A stretch of 64,000 bases of DNA from Rotaria macrura (Eukaryota; Rotifera; Eurotatoria; Philodinida; Philodinidae): NCBI GenBank assembly GCA_900239685.1, contig OENT01000857.1, forward strand, positions 1 to 64,000. The letters are read 5' to 3'. Position numbers and translations under genes: made by a program. Position 1 is the stretch's first letter. The number at the start of each line of letters is the position of its first letter. Below the pieces are notes generated by a model, which worked only from the letters and a program-made list of their open reading frames with translations, searched no databases and was not told the origin of the DNA. Positions 11,398 to 23,515 of this stretch are shown here, piece by piece.

Positions 11398-12462
11398 CAG
11401 GGTTGCCAACCAAACCCCATTTGACCCTTTCGTACCTCAAAAAAAAAATGCGTACCTCATCTGCACTTTGCAGTGTCACGACAACTATGATCGATATTTT
11501 GGTGAAAAATTCTCAACACTTCTGTCTCTTTCTCAGACATGTTGTGTTTTTGATGGAAATGCCAAGTATCAATTATATAGACTGACTGGTAACCGATGGA
11601 GGAGGTCGCTATTGGATGTCTTATTTTCTCTTTTAAGCTTTTAATCTAATAATTGTGGTCCCGCTTTTTCTAAACTGGCTTAATTGATTCGTTGCAACAA
11701 GTCTTCTTTTCTATTTAAAGATTTCCAAACATCAACTATGATTAAAGATTCTGATCATTGAAGAAATGAGAATATTCACAGCTCCATTCAGTTCGGTGTC
11801 AAAATCATTGAAAAGAAAAGTTCCACTGAAATCGAATGGGGAAACAGCAACAATATCAGAAAATTCAAACTCAATCTCTCTTTTGTCTTCTTGTACACCA
11901 AACAAGAAAACAAATTCTTCTTCAAGGTTAAAAAGATATGGCAAATTTAATAAAGAACGGATCAAAATCTCGCAATACGCGTCTTTTCTGCAAGTGTCGA
12001 AGCGATTCATCACTGGCACATTTTTTTACTTGTAAATCAAATTTCTCGATTGCTAATCGAGGAAAATATTTGATCGATTGTCATCTTGAACATGAACACC
12101 AAAGCGCTTAACAGTAATGGAAACTAAGAGGAAATATAGTTGTCTTTTAAGTCCCACTTCGACACATAATGATTTGGATTGGATAGATATATGTCAAATG
12201 GAAAGCTTATTGTGAAAAAATTTATTTGAAATTAAATATTTGAAATTGAAATCTAGGCTTTACAGTAAAGAGGAAAACTGAGAAAGCTCTGTCCACATCG
12301 AAAATACTCATTGCAATCGAGTTCCTTTATTGATGACCTGTATGAAAGAAATAAACTGTGTACCTCTTGAATGTATCCGATTTGGAACTGAGTTGTACTC
12401 GATGTGTACCCCATTTCTATTTTACTGTACCTAATTTGATACCTAAACAGTTGGCAACCCTG
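11398..12462. mobile_element. Non-autonomous hAT-like DNA transposon, about 1.07 kb
   Basis: The element begins CAGGGTTGCCAAC and ends with the exact inverted complement GTTGGCAACCCTG, a perfect 13-bp terminal inverted repeat. The termini match the CAGGG style of hAT elements. The flanking eight bases are ACTTGTCC (11390-11397) and GTTTGTCC (12463-12470). They share six bases, as expected of an ageing 8-bp hAT target duplication. Subterminal GTACC/GGTAC motifs recur at both ends (near 11430-11460 and 12360-12440), resembling transposase-binding repeats. No transposase is encoded. An 89-codon open frame at 11766-12035 shows no transposase motif I recognise. The TIR is direct observation; the hAT assignment is inference from terminus and duplication length. 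Confidence 0.8.
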
Positions 12463-15400
12463 GTTTGTCCACAAATAGATATTGTGAAAATAATCTTACA
12501 TTAGCTTATATCACTTTTATATGGATATCGAATATATTGAGTGCAATACATATTTACTTAATGTTACGAATTGAACGTTGAACATGAATTATTTTCGATA
12601 TCAATCTTACAATTATCTTTATGCAGATCTATTCTGCATACATGACTTCGTCATATTAGATCATGAAAGAAGGCAAAGGACTATAATAACTGTTGAAAAG
12701 AAGATGGGAATTACTCATATCAGAAAATAATACGGCATTTATGGATAACGGAATGTACTGCACTGTGAGAACTGTAGTAAAAATTTTTTTCAGTTAAGGG
12801 TAACTTAAAATCTAGTATTGTTAATCATTAGAAAAAAGTCCATACGACCAATATTTGAAAAAGAAAAACATCATAGTAGAAAAAAGACACTCACTCGCCC
12901 ATTATTATTACCCACCTATTCGAAATACTACTGATCCTTTCACAATACTAAGCAACACAAACATATCTCATCTAGTTCATGCACAATTTCTTTATTGTTT
13001 GCAAAATTTGGCGAGCACTCAGTTAATCTAGTGTTACATCAAACGCCTTGAAGAGCAGTAAACATGAACGAAGAGAAAAGAGAAACTATTGTTGATGCTT
13101 GTAAAATAAATTGAATTAGATTGTTGACGCGCAATTCTCTTCTATTACCATTAAAAAGAAAATAATGATTCTACTTCAAGTCATTGTCACATGAGCAAGA
13201 CAAAGAGACAGATCACAGTTTGTCTTCTACATTTGTTAAGTACAAAACAAAAAGTATCTGATGTAAGTAATCACTTATATGTGCTTCACAGTATATGATA
13301 AACAGATGACACACCAGGTTACACAAGTTCGAAAGACAAAGTCATATTCTACATGAGTGATTCTATCAGAATTGTCAAAGTTCATGTTGACGATAATGTT
13401 TGCTCGTTACGGTCACACTTACTTTTTAAATAATAACCTATGATACATAACAGAAGGAAATTTTGAAAAAACTTCACATCAGTCATCCAGAGACGATTAT
13501 CAAGTGCTTTCTGAAGATGTTTCAGTCCTTAATAAATCAACATAATAGTATGTACACTCTTTATGCACATACGGGTACTTTTACTGATTGCATTCACATA
13601 CGCATAAGTTGGGTAGTATAGTTTTTATTTATAATCAAAAATCAATGAAAAAAGAACCTAATTCGACCGAATAAAAGAGGAGAACTTTACAAAACAAGTC
13701 TGAAACATCTTTTTTTATGAATACTTCTTCAATAGTCACACGTTGTTACTGCCATAGTATCCACTATATTCTTGGGTTTGAAATTACATTGTGCAGCATA
13801 CAACTTCTCCATTGTCAGAATGACCCCTATACATTTTCTTTATCCGATGCCATATAGATGCAAACTCATGTTTCTCTATAATATAGGTAGTTTCATTCAA
13901 TTGGGATATTTCTAGTGGAACATCGTTCAGATGACTTTTGATTAGAAAAATTCAACTCTATGAAAAATGTAGATCTCACATATCGATGATAACTTGCAAA
14001 AAATAATAAATAAAAACAGTTTTCCGTATTTGTAAGTGTATCTAATGACTTGCTATATTTTTCTTGGAGATTTAGTTGTTTAATATTTTTAAAAGATAAT
14101 ATCCTTGAATATCGATTCGTTTTTGTCGAAACGGAATTTTCGTGGGACAAAATGCAGGCTTTTTTTCCGACGCATATTTCTTCATTCTCTATAATCAAAA
14201 TGGAGTTGAGCGTAGTTTCAGAAGCTTTGTATACAATCCATTAGGAATAGTTATATCTCTTATCAAACAGATAAATAATCTGCTGCTCTAAGACACAGTT
14301 ACGGAAACAAAAACCGCAAAACAACAGTATGAATTGACTAACAATGCATTACATTTATAAAAGTAAAATTCAATCGAATTCGAGACAACAAATTTCTATT
14401 ATTTCCTGTAATTTGTGTCGCCTTGAAGTTAAAGTAATTTTCAAATAAAAGCTTTCGACTTATAAGTAGTTAACACAAACGAGTAACACGACCTTCACGA
14501 TTTTTCAGAAATTAATTTTTCCACCATTCCAAAGATAGAGAATATAGATAAATGAAAAGCTTACTCTCTCAAAGCACATTTTTTGAGTCACCTGAATTAT
14601 GAATCTATTTAAAGATCCCCACAAAATATACGAAAAAGAAAGTCACGTTAGACAAAAACCTTTAGCGCTCTTATCAATCAAGTCTACATGTTTCTTAGAT
14701 GTTTCATTACCACCAATGATTTTTCCAAGAGGTATACATCCATTTGACATGGAAATATATGTTATCTATCACAATTAGTTACACTGTCATATGAATTCTC
14801 TTCTCTACACTTGGTAAAGATTTTCATACTTACGGTATGAAAATAGTTGTGTTTTCGGTAAGTGCTTAAAAGACTCCATTAAATGATATTACATGAAGTA
14901 AAGTAATGCTACTGGAAAAGTAAAGTCAAATTTTCATAAAACTGAGTTCATTTAAAGAACTAAATAAGGAACATATCTAGAAATACTCCACAGATCATCT
15001 GAGCATTTGTTAAGTTAATATAATCTAATGGAAATATAAAATATAAAGAACAAACAAACTGTTCTGCCTATGTTTAATTACTGATTTATCTTGCTTGCCA
15101 ATAAAACAACCGACTGAACATTTCTTGTTTTATGCAAGATTCAAAAATCATAATTTTGCATCGACATTCATTTGTTTTGTCATATTTGCAGAAAGCATTC
15201 ATAGATAAAAAGTGATGTACATTGAATAGGAGAATTCTCACAACTCTCAACAAAATTTTAATGAATAATTGATAGAGTAGATCGAAACATAACAGTAAAG
15301 TTGTATTTAGGAGAAGCTTCTCAGTTTTTAATACTATCTTCGAAAAAAGTTGATGTTATTTTTCAATTGTTCGTCGTATAAATAGATCAATCTATTCATA

Positions 15401-16024
15401 TTGTACTCAGTCGTAATTATTAGAATACTGAATCTTTTTAATCAGTTAGTAATCGAAAGGAAAAGGTAAAATTTTTTTTTGCGTAATTTTTCATACTTAA
15501 CTTACGGGATAGAAAAAATGTTTTCCTCCGAAAGATATGAACAACTTCAGTTCGACTCTGCTACATACAAGTGTTACATAATAAGAGATAACATCTGAAG
15601 AAAATCAAAAATTGATACCGAATGATGAGGATCATCTTCTTATAAGCAGATTTTTAATTCAATTACATTCTATGAATCAGATTATCATCGTCTTGATTAT
15701 CTGTTGGTAATTCTAGAAGCACTAATCATGTTTCTCGAGTAATTCAGTTTCATTGTGTACTACTATTGTAATATGATCATTTTTCGATATTCGTATGAAT
15801 CAACGCTAGTTTACAACATCTATCTCAATATAGACTTAGAATAATCAATCTATTCAGATGTGTCTTTAGTAATCCTGTTTTTGAGCATGAATGGCTCTTA
15901 AGCTTTATAAAAATTATTCAGTACCAAAGGATTACCATTGAAATGAACTCAATAATAAATTTATTAAGAAACGATAACATGATGACATATCTATTCGTTC
16001 TCTGAATTCTAGATCTTTGATTGA
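12463..16024. other. Gene-free AT-rich interval
   Basis: About 3.5 kb with only short open frames and no family signature, splice-supported exon, RNA gene or clear repeat that I could identify. The last bases (GAATTCTAG ending at 16012) form a probable splice acceptor for the gene that starts at 16025. Confidence 0.5.
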
Positions 16025-16626
16025 ATGAATCCTAATCGTTTCAATTATAGTCCCAATAGAGGCATACCAACATATAAAATAAATGGGCCTCATAGTCAAA
16101 ATCTTAATAAATGGTCAAGCGGGCCAGCTGTAAAGCGAAGTTTATTTTGGGAGCCTTACGGTATCAGAAATCCACGAAGAATTGTCCCACCGGAAGAGCT
16201 GGCACAAAACCTAAAGCAAAGAGTCGACGAAGGTAGACTCATTCTAATATTCATCTATTAATACATAGAGTTATACGCTAAATCTTTGCTATTGTTTCCA
16301 GATTGGTTCCATGCTTACGAAACGTTTTCAGCATATAGAACATCAAATCAAGAATATGGCTCTCGTCTCTCGAACAATCATCCGAATCCGAATGGCTATT
16401 ACAATCAACCAAACGAAAATTCACAAGTATACTTTTAGTTTTCATTTTTCATCTTATCATTATTCCTAAATTTATGAAGGTAGCAACCAATATACAGTCT
16501 AATATCATGAATAACAACACAAATGGTGTAGTTTCTCCACGCTCACCAAATTTCAATCTTTTGGACAGATATGGTTTACCACCACTTGCATACAGACCAC
16601 TGAGACAACTCCCTGACACATCATGA
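16025..16626 (+). CDS. Small three-exon orphan gene, 159 aa
   Basis: Exons are 16025-16232, 16302-16426 and 16480-16626; the two introns (69 and 53 bp) are GT-AG and phase-consistent, and the joined frame closes at TGA. The product is rich in Asn, Pro, Ser, Tyr and Arg. It has conserved-looking blocks such as LFWEPYGIRNPRR and VPPEELAQNLKQRVDED near the middle and LLDRYGLPPLAYRP near the end. There is no signal peptide or membrane segment, and much of the second half looks disordered. I do not recognise the family. An AG acceptor at 16011-16012, 12 bp before the ATG, suggests a 5'-UTR intron or spliced-leader addition. The intron pattern marks it as a eukaryotic gene in an otherwise empty region. 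Confidence 0.72.
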
Positions 16627-19097
16627 CTTACGAATGTTTATCACATTGTACTTGATTGTATTCTATTGACGAAACGATAATAACTATATTAAAAATTGTA
16701 AATTTTCCCAATAACTATCTCGGTTATTTTCTTTCAGACTACAATACAACCTAGCCGTATAATTTCATATAGTTGATACTGAATTGAATGGGTCTGTCGC
16801 TCTAATTATGTATCATGAAAAGTTCATATGAAATAAATCAAGTGTCAAACATGTTTATACTAATGAATGCACATTTTTCTTGGTATCACCATAGTGTATG
16901 TCACCGTTGTAGAATATTCATTCAGCCGAATAAAAACATCGAATATTTTCTTATAAGTTATTCAACACGAATGACAACATATCGTCTTCTTTAGAGTATT
17001 CTGCAACTTCTCTCCGTAGATTAGATACTTCATCTCTAAGTAATCAGATATTTGCTATCCTTGGCTATCTTCAAGGCATATTCAATAGTCTTTTATTTCA
17101 TTTTCTAAATTATTCATTAGCAACTACCGAGAATTAAAGCTTCTACATGACAGTTAAATAAACTGCAATAGAAGGATCTGCTTGATAATTTAGCAAAATT
17201 AGTTATCACGACTATACCATAAAAATGATTCGTTGTTCTTCATGGCTATTCGCAAAAGAACAATTGACTCTTTATTTCTCGGACCTAGCAAATGATGATT
17301 GTTGTCTGAAGTTCCAGCTGATTTCAATGTATAGGTATTCATGAGCCTACAGTAAAAACCTGTGCACAAAACTCCAAGCCTCTTCATTCCTCTAATAAAT
17401 CCGATATCGGCACAATATTCAATTACTCGCACGTCAACGCTGCATCAAACTTAAACTATTTCTAAGGATTAGAAATAAAAAACATGAATCTGATTCCACA
17501 GTGCAATGAATATTCGACAGAATTCAAAATCTCACTCACAACTTTACTGTTTTCTTGATATGTATAAACGTTCACGAATCCGTTGTATCATTTACCAATC
17601 GATAAATGGAAAGCAAAAGGGAACACTGATAACTTACTATGAAAGAGTTTCCAATCATTTATTCATGTGAAAAATTCACATCTACACAAAAGATTTGGCT
17701 GAAATGTTGATTCTAGCTGAGTAAATCTATGAAAATAAGTAAAACGTATGATTGCTTCTGTGTCTCTCACATAATTCGTATCATGTCTTGGATGCTCATT
17801 CAAATCAGCAATCAAACATTCACACAATCGGATTCATTCATCTGGCCAAACGAAACCATTATTTTCGTGGTTTTACCATACCACTTAATATAACAAAGCT
17901 ATAATTAGTTATATAATTATTATATGTACGAAACTTATGATTCTTATAATTTGTAAACTGAATTCTGTAAATTGTTAGAGCAAGGAATTAATTTTCAAAT
18001 CTCTGTACGTCCTAGATGATTTCGATCATAGTGTTGTTGAAGTAAAACTAGACAAAAATATGTAAATAAATCATCATTATTAATTAGATAGCAACCAAAT
18101 AAAGTTCAAACGTGATTAAGAAGTTTCAATATGATTCATTCAATGATGAAGTTATCTTTTCTCGCGATATCTCTAAAAATCCATTTTCCGCTTGAAAAGT
18201 CGTTTTTGAAATTAATTGATGAACAGTACAACCAAAGAGACGAACCGATTCTAACAGTCTTCATCATCAAGCGTAGATGCTTCGATAACTTCAGAAAATA
18301 CTTGTGTATATAATCTTTATAGAACAATATGCAAAATCTTCAAATAAATTTGATCAAGTGACTACATCAAGTATACATAGTGTACGAATTCTTGTGGATT
18401 TTTGTTAGTTCTTCATCTTCTAATTCAAGAGCAAATATTTAATAGTCAATTATGAGTACAACTCTAATTATATTGTAAACATATATCATAACACAGATCG
18501 ATAATGAAAACTTGTATGTTGGTATGTGCTTCTCTGGTGAATACCGATATTAGTAAATTAAACATGTTTACAAATTTCTTTTTTACAATTATTGAATGAC
18601 TATTTCATGAAAGATCCCTGAAAATTTCAACATCATGGCCAGTTTTGCAGTAAATTGAATTCAATATATTGATCTAGTATCATTTATATTCCAAACATAA
18701 TAAATGATATCTAAGTAACGGAGCCATTTTCGATCAGGACACCTATTCCGTGTAACAGACACATGTAAATCAAATTACTTTTATATCTTGTAGAGAAATG
18801 AAAACAGTCTAGAGTTTTGTTTGTCTTAATAGATTGATTCAATGGGTTAAACACAAAATAGTCACATAGTATAAATCAAAAGATGTTGTGCACTATGAAA
18901 ACGACTGTTACTGTTGCAAATGTTACCTCTATCATCTTTGTGTAACGAAAAAGTCACTGTATCATGTATATTTGCAGTTCTGATATATGAAAATAAAACT
19001 TGGCTGTCTAAGAGCAATACAGAAAAATGCAATATATCAAGTGAGAAAAGCGAGTGCGTCGAGTTTATTTAATTTACTATAATCAAAAAAAAAAATT
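16627..19097. other. Gene-free interval
   Basis: Between the orphan gene and the 3' end of the TPR gene I found only short open frames. The longest, on the minus strand at 17199-17432 (77 codons), shows no recognised domain. No repeat or RNA gene was recognised. Confidence 0.45.
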
Positions 19098-22000
19098 TTA
19101 CAGAGCCGTTCGAATTTTTTCGAATGTTTCTCTGTAGTCGATTAGATGTGGATGATTGACAGGCAGTTTATCTTGAGCGATTTCTAAGGCTTTTACGATA
19201 GAGTTCATGGCCACAGTGTATTGTCGAGTTGCATAATGTAATTTCGCTAAACAGTGATAAGTCATAGCTAAATCAGGATGACTTTTAGGTAGTTTTCTTT
19301 CACGGATTTCCAAGGCTTTGCCATAGTATGTTAATGCTGTTGAATAGTCTGCCATTTCTCGATAAGTTTCACCTAAGTTCGTGCATGTTGCTGCATATTC
19401 CAAAGGATTACATTCAATATTTTCCTGATTTTTCAACGCTCTTCTATGAAGTAGAAGAGCCATTTCATAATTTCCCAACAATCGATGAACATCACCCATA
19501 CTACTATAAAGAACAGCCCGATTCGGATGTTCATCCGGTAGGGTTTCCTCGGCTATTGTGATACATTTTTCAAAATACTGAAGAGCTCTTGGGTAATCTT
19601 TCATACTTCGATAAACTCTTCCAAGCATGCCGTATGTTAGACCCGAGTCTGCATTATTCGCTTGGAAAAAATTTTCTTTAATCTGTAAATCATTCTGAAG
19701 TGCTTTTAATGCTGCGGTATAATCACCCATTCTTTCGTAACAAGCTGCTAAACAGGAATAGCTGATAGCCAACGAAGCATAATCCAAAGGTACCGCAATT
19801 TTAATGATTTTATGTGTCTTTTCATAAAATTCAAGTGCTTTCTTATAGTCACCCATGGCATTATACACATGACCAATGTTACTATACAAAGTAGTTAGAT
19901 CATCATGATTAGGAGGTTGATTTATTTCTATTATTTTTTGTGTTTTTTCATAAAACTCAAGTGCTCTAGAATATTCACCAAGATTCTTATACATTTGACC
20001 GATATTGTTACAGCATGTTGCTAGGTGAGGATGATTCGAAGGAAGAGATTTTTCGAAGATGTCATGCGCTTTCTCGTAAAAGTCGAGTGCTTTCGAATAG
20101 TTACCCATGTGATGATATACTTGACCAACATCATTATACCAAATGGCTAAAGACGGATGATTTGGAGGTAGAGATGTTTCATAGATTTGATAAGCCTTAT
20201 CGTAGAATTCTAATGCTGTCTTACAGTTGCCCATACTGTGATATACTTGACCCATATTATTAAAGCAAGCAGCAACATGCGGATGGTTTGCCGGTAAAGC
20301 TTTTTTATAGATTTCATATGCTTTTCGGTAAAACTCAAGTGCTTTCACGTAGTCAGCTGTACTCTTGTATACTTGACCGATATTGTTATAGCAAACAGCC
20401 AAATGAGGATGATTCGCTGGCAGAACTTCTTCGTAAATATCATTTGCCTTCTGATAGAAATCGAGTGCTTTCGAATAGTCTCCCATGCTGCTATGTATTT
20501 GACCAACATTGCCATAGAATGTAGCTAAATCGGGATGCTTTGATGAGAGGATTTTTTCATAGATTTGATGCACCTTCTCGTAGCATTCGAGTGCTTTCGA
20601 ATAATTACCCATGTTACTGTAAACTTGACCGATATTACCGTAGGAAGTTGCCAATGAAATGTGATTGACTGGTAGAGACTTGTCTAGTATTGCATGACAT
20701 TTTTCATGAAATTCAAGTGCTGTCAAGTAGTCACCAAGATTACTATAAACTTGACCAATGCTTCCGTAGCAAGCAGCTAAATCAGAATGATTCGAAGGAA
20801 GATTATTTTCCATGATTTCTAAATTTTTACGGTAAATTTCGAGTGCTTTAGAATATTCTCCCATGCTGTTGTACAATCGACCTATGTTACCGAAGGTAGA
20901 AGACAAGCTTGAATGGTTCAAAGGCAGAGATTGTTCGTAGATTCGTTGTGTTTTCTCGTAAAACTCAAGAGCCTTCCAATAGTTTCCCATGCTATTGTAA
21001 ACCTGTCCAATATTGTTATAGCAAGTAATTAAATCAATATGATTTGGCGATAGAGTGTTTTCCATTATTTTCAAATCTTTTTCAAAAAATTCAAGTGCTT
21101 TCGAATAGTTTCCAATTGTGTCGTACAATTGACCTATGTTGCTGTATGAAGTAGCTAAATCTGGATGAGTAGAACAAAGAGATTCTTCTCTTATTATAAG
21201 AGCTTTTTCATAGTACTCAAGTGCCTTAATGTAATCATTCATATTGTTATATACTAGGCCGATGTCGTTGTAGCAGCTAGCCAATAGTGGAACGTTCTTT
21301 GGAACAATTTCTGCCATGATCTGCAAAGATTTCTGGTATAACTCAAGTGCTTTCGAATAATCATGCATGTCATCATACACAGAAGCAATGTTGCTATATG
21401 AGGTTGCCAAATCATGATGAACTGGTGTCTCCATATTTTGTAATATTTTATTTGATTTCTCGTAAAACTCAAGTGCTTTCGAGTATTTAGCCATACATTT
21501 ACATACTGTGCCGATACTAGTGTAGAGATCAGTCAAAGTTGGATGATCTTCAGGAAGCGTTTTCAATTTTAATGCAAGTGCTTTTTCGTAGTATGAAATT
21601 GCTTCTTCGTATTCTTCTTGACTTTGTTTCACTAATCCCAACTTATGGTAGGTAGAGATTGTGTCATCGTCACTGCACGTATTCTTGAGTAATACCTTGT
21701 AGAGAATTTCGGCTTGATGAAAATGATCTAGTGCGATCATGAGATTACCCATACGATACCAACCAGTACCATCGATTTCTTCTCGTAGTCGTCGATTGAG
21801 AGCAGATAGTTGTGGATCATTTTCACCTATAAGAGTCAATTGAACTTCCCATACGTTATTTGCTTTATTGATTTGCTTTATTTCAATGACACGAAAAACT
21901 GCATTTATTGAAAAGAGAATTTCATCTTCTTGTAGGATTGCATTGTATTTGTCAATATTGGCAAATGGAGTAGTCGGACCTGAGATTTCAATGGACTCTA

Positions 22001-23108
22001 CACTCATCCTAAATACTACACCTACGGAGTCTTTGTATTTGTGTTGTGTACGTTCAATAAAGTCCATAGCAATGTGTTGTCTTTTAGTAGTCAGTAAGAA
22101 ATTGTTGAATGAGAGAAATCCACCGTTGGTAGCGAGCAAACATTCGAAGTCCTGATGAGAAAATTTTTGACTACGATATACAACAAATGGTGCCACACTC
22201 AAATCTATCTGTTCTTGATACAATTGTTCCAACTGTCGATGAAGGTTACGAATAAAAAATCCCATTATAATTATTGCCTCAATGTCAAATGAATGCAAAG
22301 CCTTGTTTAACATGCCATATAGAAGAGTTTCATTTCTATACAACCAGATTGGTGATTTGTCGTTAAAATCTTGTTGAAAGTGATCCATTTGGTATTCCAA
22401 AAGGCCTTTCTTACGACAATAGGCAACGAAATCTTCGATCGATTTAGTACCATCGTCATCATTCGACTCTAATAGAATTTCTTCGAACAATCTAGAGTAC
22501 ATATAAGATGGTACCGGATGTTCAAGAATTCGTTGACCAGATGTTACTGCTGTTATAATAGTGTTTGAAACAAAACTCATCGGTATTTCATCGTGGTCAC
22601 ATTCTCGAGCAACTTTGTCTAATAACTCGCAGATGTGCTCGATTGAAGTAAAGACACCATAAATTTTTACCCATTCTGACAACCATTCTGTATTTGGAAC
22701 TTTGTCTGTACAGAGAACGAAGATGGTATCAAGTTGAACCAAGTCATGTAGAAGAGGTACACATGTTTTAGCAAAATTGTCGGAGATAATCAAAAGAATT
22801 TTATCGTTTGTGCTATTGTTCAAATATTCAATGCATTCATCAGCATTCGTAAATTGTTCTACAGTATTAACAAATTTTCGTAGTTGTATTAGAGAGTTAT
22901 GAAAATTTTCGTTGTTCTCATCGATGTCAGTATCGAGCCAGACCAGAAAAAAATTTTGCAATAGTTGCACCGGCGATGATCGACACGATGACAATAGCGC
23001 TTCATTAGAAACTTCTTTCATGGCTTGGCTGGATATCGGTGATCCTTTCACTGTATTATGATCAGTAGTGCTGGTATTGTTCGATGTGTGCAGTGTGTTG
23101 TTGTTCAT
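19098..23108 (-). CDS. ADP-ribosyltransferase domain plus long TPR array, 1336 aa
   Basis: This is a single uninterrupted 4-kb exon. The first 190 residues hold a non-TPR domain with the segment FFLVWLDTDIDE and the pattern of a small alpha/beta fold. Residues about 200-440 resemble a mono-ADP-ribosyltransferase of the R-S-E class: VVYRSQ (about 312) supplies the Arg, LSFNNFLLTT (about 336) sits where the family has an SFxSFxSTS strand, and LQEDEILF (about 396) gives the ExE pair. From about residue 480 to the end, roughly twenty 42-residue TPRs follow, many of kinesin-light-chain type (GNYSKALEFYEK, LPxNHPxLAxxYNNIGQVY).

The likely role is NAD-dependent modification of protein arginines, with the TPR array binding partners; this is family inference. 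The SxS motif is degenerate (S-N-N), so activity is uncertain. The protein has no signal peptide. No clear splice acceptor lies near its ATG, unlike many neighbours. Confidence 0.82.
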   Translation of the reverse strand: MNNNTLHTSNNTSTTDHNTVKGSPISSQAMKEVSNEALLSSCRSSPVQLLQNFFLVWLDTDIDENNENFHNSLIQLRKFVNTVEQFTNADECIEYLNNSTNDKILLIISDNFAKTCVPLLHDLVQLDTIFVLCTDKVPNTEWLSEWVKIYGVFTSIEHICELLDKVARECDHDEIPMSFVSNTIITAVTSGQRILEHPVPSYMYSRLFEEILLESNDDDGTKSIEDFVAYCRKKGLLEYQMDHFQQDFNDKSPIWLYRNETLLYGMLNKALHSFDIEAIIIMGFFIRNLHRQLEQLYQEQIDLSVAPFVVYRSQKFSHQDFECLLATNGGFLSFNNFLLTTKRQHIAMDFIERTQHKYKDSVGVVFRMSVESIEISGPTTPFANIDKYNAILQEDEILFSINAVFRVIEIKQINKANNVWEVQLTLIGENDPQLSALNRRLREEIDGTGWYRMGNLMIALDHFHQAEILYKVLLKNTCSDDDTISTYHKLGLVKQSQEEYEEAISYYEKALALKLKTLPEDHPTLTDLYTSIGTVCKCMAKYSKALEFYEKSNKILQNMETPVHHDLATSYSNIASVYDDMHDYSKALELYQKSLQIMAEIVPKNVPLLASCYNDIGLVYNNMNDYIKALEYYEKALIIREESLCSTHPDLATSYSNIGQLYDTIGNYSKALEFFEKDLKIMENTLSPNHIDLITCYNNIGQVYNSMGNYWKALEFYEKTQRIYEQSLPLNHSSLSSTFGNIGRLYNSMGEYSKALEIYRKNLEIMENNLPSNHSDLAACYGSIGQVYSNLGDYLTALEFHEKCHAILDKSLPVNHISLATSYGNIGQVYSNMGNYSKALECYEKVHQIYEKILSSKHPDLATFYGNVGQIHSSMGDYSKALDFYQKANDIYEEVLPANHPHLAVCYNNIGQVYKSTADYVKALEFYRKAYEIYKKALPANHPHVAACFNNMGQVYHSMGNCKTALEFYDKAYQIYETSLPPNHPSLAIWYNDVGQVYHHMGNYSKALDFYEKAHDIFEKSLPSNHPHLATCCNNIGQMYKNLGEYSRALEFYEKTQKIIEINQPPNHDDLTTLYSNIGHVYNAMGDYKKALEFYEKTHKIIKIAVPLDYASLAISYSCLAACYERMGDYTAALKALQNDLQIKENFFQANNADSGLTYGMLGRVYRSMKDYPRALQYFEKCITIAEETLPDEHPNRAVLYSSMGDVHRLLGNYEMALLLHRRALKNQENIECNPLEYAATCTNLGETYREMADYSTALTYYGKALEIRERKLPKSHPDLAMTYHCLAKLHYATRQYTVAMNSIVKALEIAQDKLPVNHPHLIDYRETFEKIRTAL
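19150..21660 (-). repeat. 126-bp tandem repeat array inside the TPR gene
   Basis: The DNA encoding the TPRs repeats with a 126-bp period (42 codons). On the + strand, variants of TCAAGTGCTTTCGAATAGT recur roughly every 126 bases. Copies are diverged but recognisably related, so repeat number may vary between alleles by unequal exchange. Confidence 0.8.
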
Positions 23109-23515
23109 GTTGTATATGATAGTGTGCTTTGAATACTACCATCAGAAATAAATCAATACTTTGCAATAGTTAAAAGAACAATGACTTTTTTAGACTATGT
23201 ACTACTAGTATGATACTTAACATAAATTTACTACGCTGTATGCTGTATAAATAAGGAGATTCGTAATCAAACAGAGTCAACTATCGGAAAATTTTAAGGA
23301 AGAAATTACTCATACGACTCAATTCAACTTCAAAGGATCATTTAAATTTCTCTCAACTTCTGTGATATCTAATGTAGAGATCATTTTGTTATCTTCGATT
23401 TCTGAATAGATACTATCATGGCACTTGATTCTATATGGAATAGGAAACTTCAGATATCAATGATTCAAACCATGGCAAAAGATCTCGATCCGTCCGAATA
23501 GTATAATATTGGTCT
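23109..23515. other. Upstream region of the ART/TPR gene
   Basis: AT-rich sequence that probably contains the promoter of the minus-strand gene. I see no specific element I can name. Confidence 0.4.

Noticed and set aside
11766-12035. 89-codon frame in the hAT-like element as a transposase
   Set aside because: No BED finger or hAT dimerisation motif is visible, and an overlapping opposite-strand frame is equally long.
19328-22155. Plus-strand open frames opposite the ART/TPR gene
   Set aside because: They are antisense shadows of the repeated TPR codons, with no domain of their own.
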